Shown here: in pieces, positions 7,482-15,566 of the stretch | Layout: the number at the start of each line of letters is the position of its first letter | Position numbering within the stretch: the stretch's first letter is position 1 | Assembly (NCBI GenBank): GCA_046350655.1 | Contig: JAXMAB010000005.1 | Coordinates: 1 to 64,000 of the forward strand | Length of the DNA stretch: 64,000 nt | From: JAEUHO01 sp046350655 | GTDB lineage: Bacteria; Planctomycetota; PLA2; JAEUHO01 | Reading direction: 5' to 3' | The notes under the pieces: model-generated | The model's database searches: none | What the model was told of the DNA's origin: nothing | The model's input: the letters and a program-made list of their open reading frames with translations, nothing else | Position numbers and translations under genes: made by a program

Positions 7482-7871
7482 TCAGGCCTTCCCCATCGCC
7501 TTCAACATGTGGTCGATCGCCTGACCATGCTCGCGCTGCGGGCTGAAGAGGACGACCTCCGCGTCCCGGACGACGCGCACGCTGTGGCCCGGCGGCCAGT
7601 AGAAGAGCTCGTCCGCGCGGCTCGTCTCGCTCTTGCCGCCGGTGTACGTCACGACGACCTCGCCCTTCGCCATGAACCCCCAATGGGGCGCCTGGCAACC
7701 GTCGTCCTTCAGTCCCTTCAACAGGGGAGCGATGTCGGTGCCGGCCGCGAGCGTGAAGTACTCCGCCGCCATCTTCCCGAGCCCGGTGGCGTCGCCGAAG
7801 TCGACGACTTGGCGGGCGAGCGCGCCGGGGACGTCGAACTTCGTCGGGATCTGCGTCTTCAAGACGTGCAT
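7482..7871 (-). CDS. Small cupin-domain protein
   Basis: 129 residues; GGAGC upstream supports the ATG at 7871. The segment CQAPHWGFMAKGEVVVTYTG is a cupin first motif (H-W-G-F, then the G-E turn) and ADELFYWPPGHSVRV the second, giving a single double-stranded beta-helix that would bind one metal or a small ligand. No fused domain. Such one-domain cupins range from isomerases to binding proteins, so the substrate cannot be told. A hairpin follows it. Its 5' neighbour is a long gap before a divergent arylsulfatase, and no functional link is evident. Confidence 0.7.
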   Translation of the reverse strand: MHVLKTQIPTKFDVPGALARQVVDFGDATGLGKMAAEYFTLAAGTDIAPLLKGLKDDGCQAPHWGFMAKGEVVVTYTGGKSETSRADELFYWPPGHSVRVVRDAEVVLFSPQREHGQAIDHMLKAMGKA

Positions 7872-9042
7872 GGGAGCTCCTGTTCCGGTCGCCAGATCGG
7901 GCCCCCCCGATCGCCGGATCGTACGCGGAGTTCCCGCCCGTCGTCGATGCCGGATTCCCGACGCACCTCGCTCCGCGACGCCGGATGTGAAGACGCGCTC
8001 ACAAGGGAGCGACGGATCACCCCGCGTCGCGGGCGGCGAAACCCGGGCGCCCCCGGTCGCCCGCCGACGGCAAAAACGGACGGCGCGTTCACCCCCGGCG
8101 GGGTTCGGTGTGGGGCGCCAGTTGCACCGTCCGGATCGGGGGTGGCGCGAGATCGAGTGGGCCCGCCACTCCGCGCGGGCCGTCGCGAACGTGGCGCTCC
8201 GGGCCGAGCGCGAGGGCCTGTCGTTGCTGCTCGTGCAGCGCACCGAGGACCTGCCGACGCCGGGGCCACGCGCCGTTTCCGCAGCACGGCTCGCGGCCGA
8301 ACGGACGCCGACAGAGTCGCGCGCGCACGGCCTCTGGATGCGTGCGGCGTTCCGGGACCTTCGGCTCCTGGACTGCGCAGACCGGAAGCGCCTGTCGCGC
8401 ACCGCACGCTCGGGAGCAGAACGACCCTCGGCCCACGCACGCGACACCACGCGACAGCAAGCGATCGACCTCGGAGGCGGCATGCACTCCACATGGGCGT
8501 CCGCCCCGTCGCGGAGCGACCCCAGCGGCGTGCCACGTGAACTTGCCGCGGTCACGCGATGTCCCACTCGTGCCGAACGCGGCCTCAGCCTTCGCTTTCG
8601 GACTCCAGCGCTCGATTGGACGCCGGAGCCGAACGCGGCCGCATGCATCGCGAGTTCACCGTCGCCACGGATGGATGACTGGCGGACCTCAACGGCTCCC
8701 CAACCGTCGTCTCCCGCCGTTCCGAGGGCGGACGGAACGCTCGCTCGCGAGGGACGCGATCGGACCCGCATGTCATCGCCCGACGTGGGCGCGAAGAACT
8801 CGAGAGCGCGCTTCGCCGGAGCCCGGTCGTCCCGGGAGCTCCTTGCGATTTTTGGATGCTACGCAGCGTCTGGAAACGGATTTCAGCGCTTTCGCCATGC
8901 CGCCGACGGGGCCAAATCCTGCGAAGACCGAAGTTGCTGCACGTGCGTGAACCCGCTAGAGTTCGCGCCCCGAGAGTTCCCTCGACGCACACGGCCGGAC
9001 ACGACGCGCCTGCACGTCGCCTCAGAAGACGGAGTGTCCCCG
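7872..9042. other. 1.17-kb region without a supported gene
   Basis: Both strands have open frames, but all read as arginine/alanine/proline-rich shadow sequence with no domain, no consistent start and no ribosome site. GC is visibly lower around 8800-9000, as expected for a promoter region of the arylsulfatase. It may hold decayed genes too altered for me to recognise. Confidence 0.5.
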
Positions 9043-11451
9043 ATGCGAAAGTTGCTCCCCACGCTTCTCCGGCTTGCGGTGGTTGTCGGCTTCATCTTCG
9101 CAGGTGCGGCGTTCGCCGGGGACGAGCCCGGCCAGCCGCCGAAGCCGAGCGGCGAAGATCCCCGGATGGCCGGCTTCAAGGGGAAGATCGCGAAGAAGTA
9201 CGAGGAGTCGAAGGAAGACTGGCCGCAGCGGGCCGTCGCTCCGGCCGGCGCGCCGAACGTCCTGGTCATCCTGCTGGACGACGTCGGCTACGGTCAGTTG
9301 GGGTGCTTCGGCGGGCTCGCGAAGACGCCGAACATCGATGCGCTCGCCGGCGACGGGCTGATGTACACCGACTTCCACACCTGCGCGCTGTGCTCGCCCT
9401 CGCGGGCCGCGATCGCCGCCGGTAGGAACCACCACTCGATCGGGATGGGGAGCCACGCGCTGACGGCGATGGGCTTCCCGGGCTACAACGGCTTCGTCCC
9501 TCGCCAGGCCGCCCCCGCCGCCAAGATCCTGCAAGAGGACGGGTTCACGACGTACGCACTCGGGAAGTGGGACCATTCCCCCGCATGGGAGGTCTCCTCG
9601 ACGGGCCCGTTCAACGGATGGCCGAGCGAGGAGGGTTACGACCACTTCTACGGGTTCATGACGCCCGACATCCACAACTTCGTCCCGATCATGTACAACG
9701 ACCACTGGCCCGTGAACGCGGCCGAGGGGAAGTCGGACTACAACCTCACCCGCGACATGGCGGACCGCGCGATCTACTGGATCACGGGGCACAAGTCCGT
9801 CTCGCCCGACCGCCCGATGATGATGTTCTTCGCGACGGCGGGCGTCCACGCGCCCCATCACGCCGACAAGAAGTACCTCGAGATGTACCGGGGCAAGTTC
9901 GACGCGGGCTGGGACGCCGCCCGCGAGGCCGTGCTCTCGAACCAGATCGCGAAGGGGATCTTCCCCGCGGGCACGCAGCTCTCGCCGCGCACCGAGTCGA
10001 TCCCCGCATGGGACACGCTCTCCGCGGACCGCAAGGCGATGTACGCGCGACAGATGGAGGCCTTCGCGGCGCAGCTCACGCAGACCGACGACGAGATCGG
10101 CCGGATCGTCGCGGCGCTCAAGCGAACGGGGATGTACGACAACACGCTGATCATGGTCACCTCGGACAACGGTGCTTCCGGCGAGGGCGGCCTCGAGGGG
10201 AGCCACAACGAGGTGCTGTTCATGAACGGCATCGCGAACACGCCCTACGAGGAGAACAAGAAGTTCTTCGACGTCTGGGGCACCGGTGAGACCGACAACC
10301 ACTACCACGCGGGCTGGGCGATGGCGGGCAACACGCCGTTCCGCTACTTCAAGCAGTCGGAGCACAACGGCGGCAACGCCGACCCGCTCGTCGTCACCTG
10401 GCCGAAGGGGATGAAGGCACGGGGCGAGATCCGGAGGCAGTACCACCACATCATCGACGTCGCGCCCACGATCCTCGACGCGTGCGGGGTACACGCCCCG
10501 GACACCGTGGACGGCGTGAAGCAGATGCCGTTCGACGGGGTGAGCATGAAGTACTCGTTCGACGACGCCAAGGTCGCGTCGACGCACCGCGCTCAGTACT
10601 ACGAGATGTGGGGCAACCGCGCGATGTACCAGGACGGCTGGAAGGCCGTGACGCTGCACGGGAAGCGCATGCCGTGGCAGCTGGGCGGCACCTTCGACTT
10701 CGAGACGGACGTCTGGGAGCTCTACCACGTCGCGGAGGACCCGACCGAGGCGAACGACCTCGCGAAGGCGAACCCCGAGAAGCTGCAGGCGCTCCAGAAG
10801 CTCTTCGACGAGGAGGCGCTGAAGTACAACGTCTACCCGCTGTACGACGACGCCGCGGCCCGAGCGGCCAACGTCACGAAGGTCTTCCTCGGCAACAAGA
10901 CGGCGTTCACGTACTACCCGCCGGGCGCGGAGTTCATCGCGGAGGCCGTCTCGCCGCCGGTGAAGAACCGCAGCCACACGATCACGGCCACCATGACGAC
11001 CGGCGAGAAGACCGAGGGCGTGATCGTGGCGTCGGGGGGGTACTTCTCCGGCTACACGCTCTACGTGAAGGATGGGGTGCTCACCTACGGCTACAACTAC
11101 CTGGACGAGGCGTACTACACGGTGAGAGCCGACCGGGCGCTCACGCCCGGCGCGCACGTCGTGAAGATGACGTACGAGAAGCAGGCCGGGAACTCGGGCA
11201 AGGTGACGCTCTTCATCGACGACGCGAAGGTCGGCGAGGGGATGGTCGAGAAGGTGGTGCTCGGCAAGTACTCCGTCTCGGAACCCTTCGACGTCGGCGC
11301 GGACAACGGCGGGTCCGTCGATCGCCACGCCTACGCGTCGCCCTTCCGGTTCAACGGACAGCTGGACCGCGTGGACTTCCAGCTCGGCGCTCGGGACCCG
11401 AACGCGGGACCGCCCGCCGAGGCGGCGGGCGGCGAGACGAAGTCCGACTAG
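9043..11451 (+). CDS. Secreted arylsulfatase with C-terminal LamG-like domain
   Basis: 802 residues. A signal peptide occupies residues 1-26 (LLRLAVVVGFIFAGAAFA). The sulfatase fold starts at about residue 68 (NVLVILLDDVGYGQLG, metal-binding Asp pair). The signature CSPSR has Cys117 as the residue converted to formylglycine by FGE, followed by AAIAAGR. KWDH, HAPHH and SDNGASGEGG supply further metal and sulfate ligands. From about residue 640 a beta-rich segment (HTITATMTTGEKTEGVI to LDRVDFQLG) resembles a laminin-G/concanavalin fold. Overall it resembles the long AtsA-type arylsulfatases. It would remove sulfate esters from polymers in the periplasm. Its TAG stop overlaps the first base of a MITE-like repeat, which provides the G. 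Confidence 0.9.
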   Translation: MRKLLPTLLRLAVVVGFIFAGAAFAGDEPGQPPKPSGEDPRMAGFKGKIAKKYEESKEDWPQRAVAPAGAPNVLVILLDDVGYGQLGCFGGLAKTPNIDALAGDGLMYTDFHTCALCSPSRAAIAAGRNHHSIGMGSHALTAMGFPGYNGFVPRQAAPAAKILQEDGFTTYALGKWDHSPAWEVSSTGPFNGWPSEEGYDHFYGFMTPDIHNFVPIMYNDHWPVNAAEGKSDYNLTRDMADRAIYWITGHKSVSPDRPMMMFFATAGVHAPHHADKKYLEMYRGKFDAGWDAAREAVLSNQIAKGIFPAGTQLSPRTESIPAWDTLSADRKAMYARQMEAFAAQLTQTDDEIGRIVAALKRTGMYDNTLIMVTSDNGASGEGGLEGSHNEVLFMNGIANTPYEENKKFFDVWGTGETDNHYHAGWAMAGNTPFRYFKQSEHNGGNADPLVVTWPKGMKARGEIRRQYHHIIDVAPTILDACGVHAPDTVDGVKQMPFDGVSMKYSFDDAKVASTHRAQYYEMWGNRAMYQDGWKAVTLHGKRMPWQLGGTFDFETDVWELYHVAEDPTEANDLAKANPEKLQALQKLFDEEALKYNVYPLYDDAAARAANVTKVFLGNKTAFTYYPPGAEFIAEAVSPPVKNRSHTITATMTTGEKTEGVIVASGGYFSGYTLYVKDGVLTYGYNYLDEAYYTVRADRALTPGAHVVKMTYEKQAGNSGKVTLFIDDAKVGEGMVEKVVLGKYSVSEPFDVGADNGGSVDRHAYASPFRFNGQLDRVDFQLGARDPNAGPPAEAAGGETKSD

Positions 11452-11981
11452 GCTCTGTCTGAAATCTGCTCCGTCGCGAGCCCGCGTGGGCCGAGGCGAG
11501 GGCAGGCGGCGGAGGCGAAAGGGCCCGGAGACGGGTTCTTTACCCGATGAGGAGCCCTTTCGCCGAGCATGCCTCCCCGCAGCCCGGCGCCGCGCGGGCG
11601 CAGCAGGAGCGCTTTTCAGACGGAGCCAAGGCTCTGTCTGAAGCCTGCTCCGTCGCGAGCCCGCGTGGGCCGAGGCGAGGGCAGGCGGCGGAGGCGGGGC
11701 CCGGAGACGGGTTCTGGACCCGATGAGGAGCCCTTTCGCCGAGCATGCCTCCCCGCAGCCCGGCGCCGCGCGGGCGCAGCAGGAGCGCTTTTCAGACGGA
11801 GCCAAGGCTCCGTCTGAAATCTGCTCCGTCGCGAGCCCGCGTGGGCCGAGGCGAGGGCAGGCGACGGAGGCGAAGGGGCCCGGAGACGGGTTCTGGACCC
11901 GATGAGGAGCCCTTTCGCCGCGTGTGCCTCCCCGCAGCCCGGCGTCGCGCGGGCGCAGCAGGAGCGCCTTTCAGACAGAAC
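11451..11981 (+). repeat. Three tandem MITE-like units of about 175 bp with terminal inverted repeats
   Basis: Units at 11451-11627, 11630-11803 and 11806-about 11981, about 95% alike, are separated by AA. Each opens with GGCTCTGTCTGAAA (or GGCTCCGTCTGAAA) and closes with the complement TTTCAGACGGAGCC; the last right end has drifted to CAGACAGAACTTA. No unit codes for a protein. Terminal inverted repeats without a transposase are the mark of a miniature inverted-repeat element. The left end abuts TA of the arylsulfatase stop and TTA follows the right end, which may reflect TA-type insertion as in IS630/mariner elements. Confidence 0.8.
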
Positions 11982-11986
11982 TTAGG

Positions 11987-12361
11987 TCACCGACGGCGCG
12001 CACGCGTCGGTCCAGACGCCGGCGGGTGCTCAGGGGCTTCCCCGTTCCGTGTCGCGCGCGGCGCCGGACGGGCGGACGGCCGGCGTCCGGGGGCCCTCAC
12101 TCCGGGACCCTCCCGCGGTGCCTCGGGGCGGGGCGCCGAAGGAGGCGGCGCGCCCTCCGGGTCGGATCCACCAGGAGAGTCGGCGAGAGGCATCTCGGCG
12201 CCGGCTTCGAACGTCGCCTGTAACTCGGGGCTCGGAGCGATCGGCGGCGGCGCGCCGGCCGGCACTCCGGCACGCCGATCCTCCAGCAGCTTTGCCCGAG
12301 GCGCGGCGCTTCGCGGGGAGGCGACCTGCTTCGGCTCTTGCGGTTTCGCGGACTTCGTCAT
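11987..12361 (-). CDS. Possible Pro/Ala-rich hypothetical protein, 124 residues
   Basis: From the ATG at 12361 (GGAG ten bases upstream) it reads MTKSAKPQEPKQVASPRSAA and later ELQATFEAGAEMPLADSPGG, followed by a proline/arginine-rich tail. No fold recognised. The N-terminal half has believable codon use; the tail may be chance open frame in GC-rich DNA. It ends just beside the third MITE-like unit. Low certainty. Confidence 0.3.
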   Translation of the reverse strand: MTKSAKPQEPKQVASPRSAAPRAKLLEDRRAGVPAGAPPPIAPSPELQATFEAGAEMPLADSPGGSDPEGAPPPSAPRPEAPREGPGVRAPGRRPSARPAPRATRNGEAPEHPPASGPTRARRR

Positions 12362-12571
12362 GGGGACGCTCCGAACGGGGGACGAGGGCGTGGGACCGTC
12401 GAGCTGGCGTGTTGCGCACATGGACCGCTCACGCGGGCCTCAACGGCGAGGGGGTCGGCCGGACGGCCGCCCGCCCGGACGGCGCGGTGACGGGCCCCGA
12501 CGCGCCGCGTCCGGGTTCGACGCCACCGCTCGCGGATTCCCGCGAGACGGCGCCGTCCGTGAGGCGCCGTG

Positions 12572-12814
12572 TCACTTCGGGGGGACGAAGTGCGCGACGC
12601 GCTCCGCCGCGATGCCGTGCAACTGGGTCTGGACGCGATGCTGGGCCCGATCGAACGCCGCGAGCATCGCGGCCTCCCACGTGCTCAACGGCGCGCGGTC
12701 GCCGGGGCGTGAACGACGGGAACGCGACGAGGCAGCGGCCGTCGGCTCGAGGCTCGACCTCGAGGCCCCGAAGGCGGCGGCCGTCGACAACCGAATGGGG
12801 TACTGGACGCGCAT
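12572..12814 (-). CDS. Small protein, HicB-like if two compensating frameshifts are corrected
   Basis: The 80-codon frame starts at the ATG at 12814, with GGAG 10 bases upstream (MRVQYPIRLSTAAAFG). It then runs through a Ser/Arg-rich stretch before resuming as LSTWEAAMLAAFDRAQHRVQ. Adding one G in the GGGG run at about 12768 and removing one C from the CCCC run at about 12707 replaces that stretch by GLEVEPRADGRCLVAFPSFT. The result resembles HicB antitoxins (YPV-type strand, DG-x-x-V-x-FP, then an EA-A helix). No HicA toxin is visible nearby. This is a by-eye similarity; the gene may be intact and unrelated. Confidence 0.4.
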   Translation of the reverse strand: MRVQYPIRLSTAAAFGASRSSLEPTAAASSRSRRSRPGDRAPLSTWEAAMLAAFDRAQHRVQTQLHGIAAERVAHFVPPK

Positions 12815-13100
12815 GGTGCTTCGGCTCCGAGAGAGGTGCGCTTGCGTGTGGGTGGGCGGTCCCGAGGAACTGCCGGACGCGGTCGGCGGACGCGCCCCCC
12901 CACCGAACGCGTCCCGCCGAACTCGCGCCGCATCTCTGATGCCGACCGACGGGCCCTCGGGCGGCCGCGGCCCGGGAGTACCGGCGAGCGGTGCGCGGCG
13001 TTGGCGCCACGCTCCTGCGGTCACACCGGAACCGCGCGCCGCGCGCGCGGGCACGCGCCGATCGAGCCGGTGCGCCGGTCCGCGCGACTTCCTGGCGTTG

Positions 13101-13247
13101 CTAGCGTCCGAAGATGAGGTACAGCAGCACGATCGAACCCGGGACGCCGAGCAGCCAGAGCAGGACGGCCAGGCCCACCTTGCCCTCCTCCTTCTTGTTG
13201 GGCGGGCTGGGTGCGGGCAACTTCGACAGGGGCGAGTAGTCGTGCAT
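13101..13247 (-). CDS. Single-span small membrane protein, 48 residues
   Basis: A strong AAAGGA seven bases before the ATG decides the start. Residues 1-22 are polar (MHDYSPLSKLPAPSPPNKKEE) and residues 24-46 form one hydrophobic helix (VGLAVLLWLLGVPGSIVLLY). Lysines before the helix suggest the N-terminus stays in the cytoplasm. No family recognised. It is divergent from the hemerythrin gene 220 bp away. Confidence 0.6.
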   Translation of the reverse strand: MHDYSPLSKLPAPSPPNKKEEGKVGLAVLLWLLGVPGSIVLLYLIFGR

Positions 13248-13471
13248 GGCGGGTCCTTTCCGGTCGGCGTGGAGGCGGGTCCCCCAGGGGGGCCGTCGGG
13301 GGTTGGATGCCGCCCGGCCGATCCCGGTCTCCTTTCGACGGGCGTCGTCCGTGACGTCGCCGGGGTTCGTACCCGTCGCCCTCCGCGTGTGGCCGGGGGG
13401 CGACACCGCGGCATCCAACCGACGCGCCTCCTCACGACATCCCGTCGTCACCGCGCCCGAGGGTCCTCATC

Positions 13472-13954
13472 ATGGCGATCGCCAAGTCGAAGAAGCGGGG
13501 ACGTTCGGCCATCGACGTCCTCGAAGCCGATCACGTCCGGCTCCGCACCCTGCTCGGGCAGCTCGAGAAGGCGACGACGCCGGACCGCCGCGCCGACCTC
13601 CTGGCCCGCACGAAGGCGGCGATCGTGTTGCACGCCGACGCGGAGGAGTCCGTCTTCTACCCCGCGTTCCGCGACGCCGCGCGGACGAAGGAGGACAAGA
13701 AGCTGTTCTTCGAGGCGCACGAGGAGCACCACCTCGTCGACGTCGTGATCCCCGAGCTCGAGCAGGCGCCGCTCGCGGGCGACGTGTTCGCCGCCAAGGC
13801 GAAGGTGCTGATGGACCTCGTCGAGCACCACGCCGGCGAGGAAGAGGGGCAGATGTTCCCTCGCGCCCGCAAGCTGCTCGACGCGGAGGCGCTCGCGGAG
13901 CTCGGCGGTCGGCTGACCGCCGCCCTGCGGCCGGCGGCCCTTCAGCGGGCGTAG
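13472..13954 (+). CDS. Hemerythrin HHE-domain protein
   Basis: 160 residues. A basic N-terminal tail (MAIAKSKKRGRS) precedes a four-helix HHE domain whose di-iron ligands are visible: H21 (EADH), H54 with E58 (LHADAEES), H86/H87 (EEHH) and H119/H120 with E123-E124 (EHHAGEEE). Such cytoplasmic hemerythrins bind oxygen or sense oxidative/nitrosative stress. A second di-iron protein lies in the NO locus at 26.4 kb, but the two are not adjacent. No partner gene beside it. Confidence 0.85.
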   Translation: MAIAKSKKRGRSAIDVLEADHVRLRTLLGQLEKATTPDRRADLLARTKAAIVLHADAEESVFYPAFRDAARTKEDKKLFFEAHEEHHLVDVVIPELEQAPLAGDVFAAKAKVLMDLVEHHAGEEEGQMFPRARKLLDAEALAELGGRLTAALRPAALQRA

Positions 13955-14049
13955 CGCGCCGCCCGGGCCTCGGCTCGACGCGCGGACCCGGAGGACGCCG
14001 CGAGCCGCCGCTCGAGCGGCGACACGTACCCCTCGTTCGATCACGGTTC

Positions 14050-14105
14050 GCGCGGAACCGGCGAGCGGGATCCCGAGCCCCTTCCGCTGACGCGAGGCCC
14101 GGTCG
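14050..14105 (+). repeat. Second 56-bp copy of the long dispersed repeat
   Basis: Aligns base for base with 3212-3267 (48 of 56 identical) and ends in the core CGCGAGGCCCGGTCG. It lies in the gap between the hemerythrin gene and the convergent DUF1254 operon. No coding potential. Confidence 0.6.
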
Positions 14106-14193
14106 CCGGCCGTCGACGCATGCAGGCGCCTACGGCGCCGTCGCGCGGGCCCGTCCCGCTGTGGAGTGCGCGGCCGGCCGCGGGCGGATCAGG

Positions 14194-15519
14194 TCACTTC
14201 AGGCGCCGGATCGCCGGCGGGAACCACTCCCCACGCTTCACCGCGTCCTTGGGCACGTAGCAGCGGAAGGTCAACGAGAACCCCTTGCCGTCGGGCGCCG
14301 GCAGCCAGTTCGACTCCGGCACCGTCGCGTTCGGCTGCTTCGACAGCAGGATCCGGAGCGACCCGTCGGCCTCGGACGTCAGGCCGGAGTGGTTGTTCAG
14401 GTTGAACCGGTTCAGCCGGTTCGGGACGACGCGATACTCGGGCACGTCCACCAGGATGAGCGACCAGTAGGCGTTCACGACCGCGTCCGGCCGCGCGGCA
14501 CCGGGGAACTCGAGGACGTACTCGTTCGCACCGTTGAGCGACTGGCCGTCCGCGTCCACCGTGGCCACGAAGTAGATCACCTCGTCGTTCGCGTTCGCCC
14601 AGATGCCGATGAGGTTGGCGGACGTGCGCTTCCAGTAGTCGGCCCCGTAGTTGCCGGTCCCCAGCGTCCCGAGCCAGTTGTTCCGGTACGCGCCGGACTT
14701 GGTCACCGCGTAGTGGAGGAACTCGGGGATCACCTCGCCACGGAGCAGTCCGTCGAGCGCCTTGCGGCCGTCCGGGCTCCGTGCGAGCCGGGCGACCTCG
14801 CGGACCTTGGCCTGCATCTGCGCCGCCACCGGTGACACGTCGTGGGCGCTGGCGACGAGCTCCTCCGCCTTGTCGAAGAGCTCCACCCCCACCAGGTCCT
14901 TGCTCCCGATCGCGGGGACCTGGACCGGCGGCTGGATCTCCGGGCTCCCGAGGGCGGTGAGCTTGAACTGCCGCTGCAGGACGACCGCGCCGTCCCGGTC
15001 GTCCTTCAGCTCCACGCGCCCGAGCAGCTTCGCCTTGCGCGAGTTCAGCTCGATCCGGACCGCGTCCTGCGGGATCTCGGCCCTGGACCCCGGCGCCACG
15101 AAGGCGAACTTGCCGAACGGGTGGGCGGGGTAGTTGCGCTCGTTGATGTTGGTGATGACCTCGCCCCACTCGTCGAGGATCTGAGCGGTGTAGTAGCGCC
15201 CCTTCACCTCCGGCACGTCGAGCACGACGGGGGTCTTCTCGTCCACCGCGATCCACGCCTCGAGGTACGCGACGTCGAGATTCGGGTTCGCGAAGTCGGC
15301 CGAGCCGAGCGGGTTGTACTTGATGCGGTTGTACGCGATGCCCGGCTCGGCCAGGTCCGTCCGCTCCTGGCGGACCACGACGGCGCGGCCGAGGAGATAG
15401 ACGTAGGCGTCGGCGACCGACGCCTTCTCCGACCCCACCGGCTCGCCGGCGAGGGCGCCCCGCGTGAGGGAGGCGAGGAGCAGCGCGGCGAGCGCCACGC
15501 GATCGAGCTTGAGTCCCAT
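14194..15519 (-). CDS. Exported DUF1254/DUF1214 protein, second gene of a pair
   Basis: 441 residues with a signal peptide (VALAALLLASLTRGALAG). The DUF1254 half contains YNRIKYNPLGSADFANPNLD and AWIAVDEKTPVVLDVPEVKG; the C-terminal DUF1214 half contains NAYWSLILVDVPEY and LNNHSGLTSEADGSLRILLS. These two domains normally occur together in bacterial secreted proteins whose biochemical activity is unclear. It follows a second DUF1254 gene by 47 bp in the same direction, so the pair is probably one operon. The two proteins are clearly diverged, indicating an old duplication. Confidence 0.85.
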   Translation of the reverse strand: MGLKLDRVALAALLLASLTRGALAGEPVGSEKASVADAYVYLLGRAVVVRQERTDLAEPGIAYNRIKYNPLGSADFANPNLDVAYLEAWIAVDEKTPVVLDVPEVKGRYYTAQILDEWGEVITNINERNYPAHPFGKFAFVAPGSRAEIPQDAVRIELNSRKAKLLGRVELKDDRDGAVVLQRQFKLTALGSPEIQPPVQVPAIGSKDLVGVELFDKAEELVASAHDVSPVAAQMQAKVREVARLARSPDGRKALDGLLRGEVIPEFLHYAVTKSGAYRNNWLGTLGTGNYGADYWKRTSANLIGIWANANDEVIYFVATVDADGQSLNGANEYVLEFPGAARPDAVVNAYWSLILVDVPEYRVVPNRLNRFNLNNHSGLTSEADGSLRILLSKQPNATVPESNWLPAPDGKGFSLTFRCYVPKDAVKRGEWFPPAIRRLK

Positions 15520-15566
15520 GATCGTGTCCCTTCGGGCGGAGAGAGGGTCGGGTTCCTTCGGTGCGC

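Noticed and set aside
9022..11805. 927-codon minus-strand frame opposite the arylsulfatase
   Set aside because: Arg/Val/His-rich antisense shadow of a well-supported sulfatase; no start signal or domain.
11451..11981. Tandem repeats considered as a CRISPR array
   Set aside because: Units are about 175 bp with no unique spacers and have terminal inverted repeats; no cas gene in the window.
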